Positions 26,255-33,422 of a DNA stretch of 38,800 nt are shown in pieces (position 1 is the first letter of the stretch; each line of letters begins with the position of its first letter). Below the pieces are notes generated by a model, which searched no databases, was not told the origin of the DNA, and saw only the letters and a program-made list of their open reading frames with translations. Source of the DNA: JAYVJH01 sp043777595. GTDB taxonomy: Bacteria > Bacteroidota > Bacteroidia > Cytophagales > Spirosomataceae. The position numbers and the translations under genes are program-made. The stretch spans positions 1-38,800 of the forward strand of contig JAYWHT010000072.1 in the NCBI GenBank assembly GCA_043777595.1, in the 5' to 3' direction.

Positions 26255-26343
26255 AGTAATACGGTATTTTTATTTTAATAACTTGCTGATTAACAGTATT
26301 GTATTTAACTCACGACACCGTACTATATACTCACGACTGCTTA
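26255..26343 (-). repeat. 89-bp dispersed intergenic repeat, copy B
   Basis: Reverse complement of copy A at 8031-8119, same length, 81 of 89 positions identical by eye and no gaps. On the plus strand it begins AGTAATACGGT and its other side holds ACCGTACT, a weak terminal inverted repeat. Located between two convergent genes with no coding content. Confidence 0.8.
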
Positions 26344-26386
26344 TGATGTAAAACAGAATACTATTCTTGATTTTGCTGCCTTTATT

Positions 26387-26433
26387 GGTATTTTCACCAA
26401 CAAGCTACCGTCCGAGTTGTTGGTGAAAACACC
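26387..26433. repeat. Long imperfect hairpin between kinase and trpD
   Basis: Arms 26387-26403 and 26417-26433 form a 17-bp stem with one mismatched position (core TTTTCACCAACAA with its complement) around a 13-base GC-richer loop. No U-run follows on either strand. It may be a transcript 3'-end structure or a relic of a mobile element. Confidence 0.6.
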
Positions 26434-26493
26434 AACAAAGGTGCAAACTAACCAATCAGCGGAGACACATTTACCACAGAACATCTAAATTGC

Positions 26494-26511
26494 CACTGGC
26501 CTCAGCCAGTG
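26494..26511 (-). terminator. Short hairpin after trpD
   Basis: CACTGGC and GCCAGTG pair over a 4-base loop, 10 bases downstream of the trpD stop on the minus strand. The tail GCAATTTAG is only moderately U-rich, so this is a weak terminator candidate. Confidence 0.45.
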
Positions 26512-26521
26512 CAAGAAAGGT

Positions 26522-27511
26522 TTATTTTCCAATCAATTTCTTAAAACAACTCAAAGCCCGACCCGACTCCAACGATTCTTGAGCGGTAGCGATGGCATCA
26601 GTCAAACTCAAATCTGAATTGGCGGCGTGCAAGGCCAAACCTGCATTGGCCACCACCGCCTGTTTTTGAGCCAACGTACTATCGTTGTTTAGTACATTCA
26701 TAAAAATAAGAGCCGAGTCTGCAAGTGTATCGCCTCCCGATAGCTGTGCTTCGGTGAGAGTGTTCATATTGAGGTCTTTGGGTTGTAGTATTTGTTCGTT
26801 TTTGGCTGTAACTATTTTAAAATCACCAGTTAATGATACTTCATCGTAGCCGTCTAAGGAGTGGACGATGAGGTATTTTTTGTTGGTTTGTTGGTACAAG
26901 TAAGCGTACATTCGAGCCAATTCCAAACTAAATACACCTGTTAGTTGCCTTTCTGGAAAACACGGATTGGTGAGCGGCCCCAGCATATTAAAAAACGTCT
27001 TTATTCCGAGTTCTTTGCGAATTGGTGCCACGTGCTTCATGGCAGGGTGAAAAAGCGGTGCGTGCAAGTAGCAAATATTGGCTGTTTCTATTTCTCGGGT
27101 CAATGTATCTTTATCGTTCGTGAAGGGTATGCCCAGATATTCGAGTACAGTCGAAGACCCCACCGCGCTCGATACGCCATGATTGCCGTGTTTGGCCACT
27201 CGCTGCCCTGCACCAGCTACCACAAACGAGGCCAGTGTCGAGATATTAAAGGTGTCTTTGCCATCGCCACCTGTGCCACACAAGTCCATTGGGTCGTAGG
27301 CCGATAGGTCTGTAGCGACACACATTTCGAGCATGGCATCTCTAAAACCCGACAGCTCGGCGATAGTTAGGCTACGCATGGCATAAATAGTCAAAAAACT
27401 TGCTATCTGCGAAGCGTTGTAATCGCCCCGACCAATGCCCAGCAGCGTTTGTTTGGCTTCGGTCTGCGATAACGTTTGGTAGTTGAGTAAGTGTAAGAGG
27501 GTGTGTTTCAT
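26522..27511 (-). CDS. trpD: Anthranilate phosphoribosyltransferase
   Basis: Second committed step of tryptophan synthesis: transfers phosphoribose from PRPP to anthranilate. The 329-residue protein has the PRPP motif CGTGGDGKDTFNIST, the KHGNHGVSS motif, and a later ML-GPLTNP segment, all standard for the family. Length is normal. It stands alone, without trpE, trpG or trpC in this window. Directly upstream (9 bases) is the decayed xisI remnant on the same strand. Confidence 0.96.
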   Translation of the reverse strand: MKHTLLHLLNYQTLSQTEAKQTLLGIGRGDYNASQIASFLTIYAMRSLTIAELSGFRDAMLEMCVATDLSAYDPMDLCGTGGDGKDTFNISTLASFVVAGAGQRVAKHGNHGVSSAVGSSTVLEYLGIPFTNDKDTLTREIETANICYLHAPLFHPAMKHVAPIRKELGIKTFFNMLGPLTNPCFPERQLTGVFSLELARMYAYLYQQTNKKYLIVHSLDGYDEVSLTGDFKIVTAKNEQILQPKDLNMNTLTEAQLSGGDTLADSALIFMNVLNNDSTLAQKQAVVANAGLALHAANSDLSLTDAIATAQESLESGRALSCFKKLIGK

Positions 27512-27520
27512 TTAAAAAAG

Positions 27521-27717
27521 TTAGGTTACGGCATAGCCTGAATAAAGACGGATAGATTAGGGCTGAAAGCCCAGCACAATTTCGGACTTGACTACACCAC
27601 GCTCGATGAGTGCCTGCGCTACGTCGTCTTCTGTCTAATTGGCCAAAATCCAGACTTTGCCGTTGATTCTGTCAGTAAATCGACAACAGCCAAGCCATAT
27701 TTTTCTATTTTTTCCAT
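27521..27717 (-). pseudogene. Decayed xisI-like gene
   Basis: On the minus strand an ATG at 27717 begins MEKIEKYGLAVVDLLTE, which matches the XisI N-terminus (fdxN element excision controlling factor family). After a jump, another frame reads NGKVWILAN, a TAG stop at 27635-27637, TEDDVAQALIERGVV, KSEIVLGFQP, a TAA stop at 27557-27559, and finally SIRLYSGYAVT before a TAA at 27521-27523. These are the middle and C-terminal XisI motifs (the family ends near GYAVA). So about 45 central codons are missing, with a frameshift and two nonsense codons. The start overlaps the xisH remnant, as in intact pairs. Confidence 0.75.
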
Positions 27718-27842
27718 GACAAAACAGTTTCTTGGTTGATACCATAAACAATCAATTTAATTATGTAAGGGTCATGCGTAACTGTCCAGCCTTGTTTCAA
27801 AAGCCCCTGCTTGACCGCATCGTGAAAAATATCTTTGGCCAT
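27705..27842 (-). pseudogene. Internally deleted xisH-like gene
   Basis: A 45-codon frame on the minus strand starts MAKDIFHDAVKQGLLKQGW and TVTHDPYI, the hallmark N-terminus of XisH proteins (normally about 138 residues), then passes directly to IKLIVYGINQETVLSWKK, which resembles the XisH C-terminus. The reading frame stays open, so about 90 central codons, which hold the endonuclease-like core, have been lost in frame. Its stop overlaps the xisI remnant start by 13 bases. The product, if made, cannot keep the family fold. Confidence 0.75.
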
Positions 27843-27912
27843 TTTGTTTTGTCGTTTTCACAAAAAATACCTGTAAAATTAGCATATTTGCAGCAAATAA
27901 ATCTAAAACCAG

Positions 27913-30072
27913 ATGAACAAACTAAAATTACTTCTCTTTTTATTGTTGGCCAATGCCACCACCTTTGCCAGCAACCCCGACGAAGGTATGTGGCTGCCTG
28001 CATTGATTGGCAAAAACGAGGCCCAAATGAAAAAACAGGGCTTCAAACTCACCGCCAAAGATATTTATGACATCAATAAGGCAAGCCTCAAAGATGCGAT
28101 TGTGGTGCTGGGCGAGGGCTTCTGCACAGGCGAAATCGTATCGAGCAAAGGACTGATATTTACTAACCATCACTGTGGCTATGATGCCATTGCGGGCTTT
28201 TCGACACCCCAAGACAATATTTTGGATAATGGCTTTTGGGCCAAAACCAACGCCGAAGAGCGACCAGTAGAGGGGCTATTCATGGAAATATTAGTCCGAA
28301 TGGAAGACGTGTCTGACAAGATATTGCCCGAACTCAAAGGATTAGACGAAAAAGCCCGTGCCGCCAAAATCAATCAAATTGGCTCAGAACTCGCCAAAAA
28401 AGCAAAAGAAGGAAACAGCTACACGGCTTCGGTGCGTGAGTTTGCCAAAGGAAATGCCTACTATCTCTTTGTTTTTGAACGTTTCGACGACATTAGATTG
28501 GTAGGAACACCTCCCCAAAGTATCGGTAAGTTTGGTGGAGACACCGACAACTGGGAATGGCCACGGCATACTGGCGACTTTTCGGTATTTAGAATTTATA
28601 CCAACAAAGACAACAAACCTGCGGCCTATTCAAAAGAAAATGTACCTTACACGCCCAAAAAGTTTTTGCCCGTGTCGCTCAGAGGTATCAAGCCTGGCGA
28701 CTTTGCGATGGTATTTGGGTTTCCAGGCCGTACCAATCGCTACGAAACTTCGATGGGCATAAAATTGGCGATAGACAAAGTAAACAACGGCATTGTCAAA
28801 AATCGAGACATTAGGCTCAAAGCATGGAAAGAAGAGATGGACAAAGACGTGGCTACCAAACTTAACTTAGCCTCAGAATACGCCAATATTGCCAATTATT
28901 GGAAATATTTTATTGGCCAAACTCAGCAACTCAAACGCCTCAAAGTATATGACCTAAAAGCCAGAAATGAAACCGACTTCAAGACTTGGGCCAAAGGCAA
29001 AGCTGATTATGAAAATATTTTTGATGAATGGCAAAAAGCATATACCGCTTACGAACCCTACGCCACGCACCCCGTTTATTTGAGTCAAGGAATTTTTGGG
29101 GCCAATTTGTCGCAGGTCGTGATGCCGATGGTGAGCTTAGAAACCATGCTGGCCGATACATCGGCCAAAGCGAAGGCTTCGGTAGCCAAAACTATGGCTG
29201 GACTTAAAGGCACGGTCGATGAGTTTTATAAGTCGTTCAATTTACCGTCTGACCAAAAAATTGTAGCCCAAACGCTATTGGCTTTTTATAACGACATTCC
29301 CAAAGACCAGCACCCAGACATTATCACAGAAATCTTGACTAAGTTTTCGGCAGGAACTCCCGAAGAATCTTTCAAACGATTTGCCCAAGAAATATATTTG
29401 AACAGTATTTTTGCGACTAAAACCAATCTTGAAAAATTTACAGCCAGTCCTTCAAAAGAAACGCTAACCAACGACTGGGCTTTTAAGTATTTTACAGGTT
29501 TTAGAAAAAATTATATTGCTAAATATTCTAAAAACATTGCAGATTTTCAGACCATTGACAAAAAATTGGCCAGAACTTACATCAAAGGACTGAGCGAAAT
29601 GAACCCTGCTTTGGTGCAGTTTCCAGATGCCAACAGCACGCTTCGGGTCAGCTATGGCAACGTACAAGACTACGACCCCAGAGATGGCGTACATTACAGT
29701 TACAAAACGACTCTAACAGGCATAGCCGAAAAGTACAAAGCGGGCGATGACGAGTTTGACCTACCCAAAAATTTTCACGAACTCTACAAAAACAAAGACT
29801 TTGGCCAATATGCTGACAAAGATGGTGATGTGCCTGTGGCTTTTATTACCAACAACGACATAACAGGCGGCAACTCGGGTAGCCCCGTTCTGAACGCCAA
29901 AGGCGAACTCATAGGCTTGGCATTTGATGGCAACTGGGAGGCCATGTCGGGCGATATTGTGTTTGACAAAAAATACAAACGTTGTATCAATGTCGATATT
30001 CGGTATGTGTTGTGGTGTATTGAAAAATTGGGTGGCTCTGATTTGATCAAAGAATTGCAAATTGTGAAGTAA
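27913..30072 (+). CDS. S46 family dipeptidyl-peptidase (DPP7-like)
   Basis: Periplasmic serine exopeptidase that removes dipeptides from oligopeptides, as in asaccharolytic and proteolytic Bacteroidota. The 719-residue protein has a signal peptide (about residues 1-20), catalytic His in TNHHCGYD (86-87), the Asp in the NWEWPRHTGDFSVFRIY stretch, and nucleophile Ser655 in GGNSGSP. Eighteen residues after the Ser, position 673 is Gly (FDGNWE); in this family Gly there goes with hydrophobic P1 preference (DPP7), while Arg goes with acidic P1 (DPP11). Full length. It is divergent from the decayed xisHI genes. Confidence 0.95.
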   Translation: MNKLKLLLFLLLANATTFASNPDEGMWLPALIGKNEAQMKKQGFKLTAKDIYDINKASLKDAIVVLGEGFCTGEIVSSKGLIFTNHHCGYDAIAGFSTPQDNILDNGFWAKTNAEERPVEGLFMEILVRMEDVSDKILPELKGLDEKARAAKINQIGSELAKKAKEGNSYTASVREFAKGNAYYLFVFERFDDIRLVGTPPQSIGKFGGDTDNWEWPRHTGDFSVFRIYTNKDNKPAAYSKENVPYTPKKFLPVSLRGIKPGDFAMVFGFPGRTNRYETSMGIKLAIDKVNNGIVKNRDIRLKAWKEEMDKDVATKLNLASEYANIANYWKYFIGQTQQLKRLKVYDLKARNETDFKTWAKGKADYENIFDEWQKAYTAYEPYATHPVYLSQGIFGANLSQVVMPMVSLETMLADTSAKAKASVAKTMAGLKGTVDEFYKSFNLPSDQKIVAQTLLAFYNDIPKDQHPDIITEILTKFSAGTPEESFKRFAQEIYLNSIFATKTNLEKFTASPSKETLTNDWAFKYFTGFRKNYIAKYSKNIADFQTIDKKLARTYIKGLSEMNPALVQFPDANSTLRVSYGNVQDYDPRDGVHYSYKTTLTGIAEKYKAGDDEFDLPKNFHELYKNKDFGQYADKDGDVPVAFITNNDITGGNSGSPVLNAKGELIGLAFDGNWEAMSGDIVFDKKYKRCINVDIRYVLWCIEKLGGSDLIKELQIVK

Positions 30073-30085
30073 GATAATCGCTTAG

Positions 30086-30100
30086 AGCGATGGTATCGCT
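30086..30100. terminator. Small hairpin after the S46 peptidase gene
   Basis: AGCGAT and ATCGCT pair over a 3-base loop 14 bases past the stop codon. The following ATTCACG is not U-rich, so it is a weak candidate. Confidence 0.3.
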
Positions 30101-30215
30101 ATTCACGTATAAATCAACGATGAATCAATAACCGTAGTGCTGTAAGAACCATAGAAATTAAAACCGTAAATTTACACGGTATTGGCAGTCCGACTAACAA
30201 ACTGAAACAGAATTG

Positions 30216-31217
30216 ATGGCTAAAAAATCTGCAAATTCAAATCTTACTCTTGCCAAAAACAACAAGAAAGACGAATTTTACACACAACTTTCGGATATTG
30301 AAAAGGAGTTGAAGCATTACCGAAAACACTTTAAAGATAAAGTAGTGCTGTGCAACTGTGACGACCCACGGGTGAGTAATTTCTTTCACTTTTTTTCGTA
30401 TAACTTTGAACGCTTCGGGCTTAAAAAACTAATTGCTACTTGCTACAAAAGTCAAGATATGGACTTGTTCAGTCAAAATAATTCTGAACGAGCCATTTAT
30501 TTAGAATATGGTGGCGACAAAAACGGAGACAATGTTCCAAACCCAGAAGAAATTGGCATAAAATATTTACAAGGAGATGGCGATTTTAGAAGCAAAGAAT
30601 GTATTGAACTCTTGAAGCAAGCCGACATTGTTGTAACAAATCCACCTTTTTCATTATTCAGAGAATATGTCGCTCAATTGGTAGAACACGATAAGAAATT
30701 TATAATTGTTGGACACCAAAACGCAATCACTTACAAAGAGATTTTTAAACTTATCAAAGAAAACAAACTTTGGTTGGGCTTTGGGTTTTCGGGTGGTGCA
30801 GGACATTTTATCAATACACATTATGAAGATTACGCCACAGCAGCCGACCATAAAGAGGGAATGATACGAGTGTCGGGGGTGCATTGGTTTACAAATCTTG
30901 ATATAAATAAACGACACGAAGATTTGATACTTTACAAAAATTATACACCCGAAGAATACCCAACTTATGATAATTATGATGCCATAAACGTAAATGTAAC
31001 AAAAGATATTCCTTTGGATTATACAGGAGCAATGGGCGTTCCAATTACTTTTTTAGACAAATATAATCCTGAACAGTTTGAGATTATAAGTTCAAACGAA
31101 ATTAGAAGAAATGAGAATATTCCTTTTAAAGAACATGGATTGATAAAAGACAAAGATGGGACAATAAATGGGGTGGCTACTTATGTCCGAATCGTTATCA
31201 AGCACAAGCGATTATGA
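30216..31217 (+). CDS. EcoRI-family adenine-specific DNA methyltransferase
   Basis: N6-adenine DNA methyltransferase of 333 residues, similar in length to M.EcoRI (about 326). The N-terminal block VVLCNCDDPRVSNFFHFFSYNF and the NPPF catalytic motif at 142-145 (IVVTNPPFSLFREY) are characteristic of the EcoRI methylase family. The family-typical C-terminus (FKEHGLIKDKDG, YVRIVIK) is present. An in-frame TTG at 30213 precedes the ATG used here. It is the first gene of a plus-strand block with DinD and a DUF262-HNH nuclease. No EcoRI-like endonuclease gene is present; the HNH protein may be its partner. Confidence 0.93.
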   Translation: MAKKSANSNLTLAKNNKKDEFYTQLSDIEKELKHYRKHFKDKVVLCNCDDPRVSNFFHFFSYNFERFGLKKLIATCYKSQDMDLFSQNNSERAIYLEYGGDKNGDNVPNPEEIGIKYLQGDGDFRSKECIELLKQADIVVTNPPFSLFREYVAQLVEHDKKFIIVGHQNAITYKEIFKLIKENKLWLGFGFSGGAGHFINTHYEDYATAADHKEGMIRVSGVHWFTNLDINKRHEDLILYKNYTPEEYPTYDNYDAINVNVTKDIPLDYTGAMGVPITFLDKYNPEQFEIISSNEIRRNENIPFKEHGLIKDKDGTINGVATYVRIVIKHKRL

Positions 31218-31240
31218 AGGGTTACTTTTAAGAAGAAGAT

Positions 31241-32086
31241 ATGAAACAGGAATTTATCAAAGCACTATTTGAGCAATTTGAAAATGCTTGCTATCTCTAC
31301 GAAGGTATAGAATATTGGAGCGCACGTGAGTTGCAACAGATATTGGGCTATGCCCAGTGGCGAAATTTTGAAAATGCTATTGAAAAAGCAAAAACTTCTT
31401 GTAAAAATGTGGGAGAAGAGGTTTCAGACCATTTTGCTGATGTCAGCAAAATGGTTGAAATTGGGAGCGGTGTTCAAAAAGAAATATCCGACATAGCACT
31501 CACACGGTATGGTTGTTATCTGATTGCACAAAACGGTGATGCAAATAAATCTGAAATTGCATTTGCACAAACGTACTTTGCTGTTCAAACCCGTAAGCAA
31601 GAAATCATAGAAAAACGATTGCTTGATTTGGTCAGAGTGGCTGCACGTGAGAAACTATCACAGTCTGAAAAGAAACTCTCTGGAATTATTTTTGAGCGGG
31701 GTATTGATACTAAAAATTTTGCAACTATCCGCTCAAAAGGCGACCAAGCATTGTTTGGTGGCAAAACTACGGGCGACATGAAACGAATATTGAACGTGCC
31801 AGAAAGCCGCCCTTTGGCAGATTTTCTACCTACATTAACCATAAAAGCCAAAGATTTTGCTACCGAACTTACGAGCCACAATGTTGTAGACAAAGATTTA
31901 AAAGGAGATAGCCAGATTACAAAAGAACATATAGAAAACAATTTGGCAGTCAGAAAAATACTACACGATAGAGGGGTACAGCCCGAAAGACTTCCACCCG
32001 TAGAAGACATCAAAAAATTAGAGCGAAAAATAGAAAGTGAGAATAAAAAAGTGTTGAAAGATGCAAAGAAAAATAAGAAAGTATGA
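31241..32086 (+). CDS. dinD: DinD-like DNA-damage-inducible protein
   Basis: 281-residue homologue of DinD, whose Escherichia coli member is SOS-induced and inhibits RecA filament functions. The N-terminal half has a BRO/KilA-type DNA-binding region (YWSARELQQILGYAQWRNFENAI), followed by the DinD-typical ALTRYGCYLIAQNGDANK block and the RKILHDRGVQPERLPPVEDIKK C-terminus. It lies 23 bases after the methyltransferase and its stop overlaps the next gene by 4 bases, so it is the middle gene of an operon. In such islands DinD homologues may regulate or assist the nuclease; that is inference. Confidence 0.9.
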   Translation: MKQEFIKALFEQFENACYLYEGIEYWSARELQQILGYAQWRNFENAIEKAKTSCKNVGEEVSDHFADVSKMVEIGSGVQKEISDIALTRYGCYLIAQNGDANKSEIAFAQTYFAVQTRKQEIIEKRLLDLVRVAAREKLSQSEKKLSGIIFERGIDTKNFATIRSKGDQALFGGKTTGDMKRILNVPESRPLADFLPTLTIKAKDFATELTSHNVVDKDLKGDSQITKEHIENNLAVRKILHDRGVQPERLPPVEDIKKLERKIESENKKVLKDAKKNKKV

Positions 32087-33168
32087 ACATAGCCCTCAAA
32101 GAAATAACAATAAAAGAACTCTCAGACGGCTTTGAAGACAACGCTGAAAACGGCGTTGTTGGCTACAGTGGCAAGTTAGACATTCGCCCACCATACCAAC
32201 GAGAGTTTATATACAAAGACAAACAACGAGATGCCGTAATAAATACCATCATACAAGATTTTCCGTTGAATGTAATGTATTGGGCTGTTCGTGAAGACGA
32301 GTCATTTGAAGTTATTGACGGACAACAACGGACAATTTCAATTTGCCAATACATCAACAGTGATTTTGCCTATCAAAACCGATATTTCCATAACCTTAAA
32401 AAAGACGAAAAAGAACAAATATTAGACTACAAATTGATGGTTTATGTATGTAGCGGCACAGAAAGCGAAAAATTAGAATGGTTCAAAACCATCAACATAG
32501 CAGGCGAAAAACTAACCGAACAAGAACTAAGAAATGCAGTTTATACAGGTTCTTGGGTGTCGGACGCAAAAAAATATTTCAGTAAAACAGGTTGTGTTGC
32601 TTTCAATATTGGTAGCGACTATTTGAATGGCTCAGCCATACGGCAAGAATATTTGGAAACTGCCATTGACTGGATTTCAAATGAAAACATCGAGACTTAC
32701 ATGGCAAACCACCAGCACGACCCAAATGCAAGTGCTTTGTGGCGTTATTTTCAAGATGTGATTTCTTGGGTAAATGCGACATTTACCACTAAACGAAAAA
32801 AGTTTATGAAAGGCATTGATTGGGGTTTGCTCTACAACAAATACAAAGACGTAGTTTATGACACCAAAGCCATAGAAGCCGAAACAGCCAAACTTATTGC
32901 AGACGATGACGTAGAAAAAAAGAGTGGAATTTATGCCTATGTTTTGACAAGAGACGAGCGATATTTGGGTATTCGGACTTTTTCGGACAGCGTAAAGCAG
33001 AAAGTTTATGAAAAACAAGAACGAAGATGTGTAATCTGTAAAAAGGAATTTGATATATCAGAAATGGAGGGAGACCATATAACACCTTGGAAAGACAACG
33101 GAAAGACAATAGAAATAAACTGCCAAATGCTCTGCAAGGACGACAACAGACGAAAATCGGGAAAATGA
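32083..33168 (+). CDS. DUF262-HNH endonuclease
   Basis: 361-residue predicted nuclease with two parts. The N-terminal DUF262 domain has PPYQREF (36-42) and the signature DGQQR (79-83), found in GmrS/SspE-like proteins where it handles nucleotide or modification sensing. The C-terminus is an HNH domain: Cys316 and Cys319, Asp331-His332 (EGDHITPW), Asn346, Cys351 and Asn355, so the catalytic His and structural Asn residues are kept. It starts within the DinD stop codon (ATGA). Possible roles are a restriction enzyme paired with the upstream methyltransferase, or a type IV-like enzyme cutting modified DNA. Confidence 0.9.
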   Translation: MNIALKEITIKELSDGFEDNAENGVVGYSGKLDIRPPYQREFIYKDKQRDAVINTIIQDFPLNVMYWAVREDESFEVIDGQQRTISICQYINSDFAYQNRYFHNLKKDEKEQILDYKLMVYVCSGTESEKLEWFKTINIAGEKLTEQELRNAVYTGSWVSDAKKYFSKTGCVAFNIGSDYLNGSAIRQEYLETAIDWISNENIETYMANHQHDPNASALWRYFQDVISWVNATFTTKRKKFMKGIDWGLLYNKYKDVVYDTKAIEAETAKLIADDDVEKKSGIYAYVLTRDERYLGIRTFSDSVKQKVYEKQERRCVICKKEFDISEMEGDHITPWKDNGKTIEINCQMLCKDDNRRKSGK

Positions 33169-33211
33169 CAGATTGATAAAAAAATATTTTCCAAATTAAA
33201 CACAACTAACA

Positions 33212-33397
33212 ATGGGTTATATCAAAGAACCAGTAGGAATTGATTTTGTGGTTGATTCGACACCATTAACAACAGAAGACAAAGAAAAAATTGGTGAGAT
33301 AATTGCTTTTTATAAGGCTACTCGCAAGAAGGTGCCGCCACGTAAATCAATAATAACACTTCGCATAAAAAACACAAAAAAACTTGCCATTGCGTAG
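33212..33397 (+). CDS. Small conserved protein of unknown function (61 residues)
   Basis: Short soluble basic protein starting MGYIKEPVGIDFVVDSTPLT, then EDKEKIGEIIAFYKA and a lysine-rich tail. The N-terminal pattern recalls a small family I have seen annotated as hypothetical in Bacteroidota, but I assign no function. It stands 43 bases after the HNH gene and 25 bases before the MBOAT gene. Confidence 0.65.
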   Translation: MGYIKEPVGIDFVVDSTPLTTEDKEKIGEIIAFYKATRKKVPPRKSIITLRIKNTKKLAIA

Positions 33398-33422
33398 TTA
33401 TTTTGGCAAATAACATCAACAA

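Noticed and set aside
26387..26433. CRISPR-like or attachment-site reading of the CACCAACAA repeats
   Set aside because: There is one inverted pair only, without regularly spaced direct repeats, and no cas or integrase genes nearby.
27732..28070. 112-residue plus-strand frame spanning the xisH remnant and the peptidase start
   Set aside because: It runs antisense to the recognisable xisH motifs and overlaps the peptidase signal peptide in another frame; no family is visible in it.
30163..30180. Near-palindrome ACCGTAAATTTACACGGT before the methyltransferase gene
   Set aside because: It needs a 2-base insertion to be symmetric and is short; not enough to call an operator for a controller protein.
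31585..32013. 142-residue minus-strand frame in dinD
   Set aside because: Shadow of a well-recognised DinD protein; low-complexity serine-rich translation.
32083..33168. Assignment of the DUF262-HNH gene as a GmrSD type IV enzyme
   Set aside because: GmrSD carries DUF1524 after DUF262; here a plain HNH domain with CxxC is seen, and a methyltransferase accompanies it, so the label would overstate the evidence.
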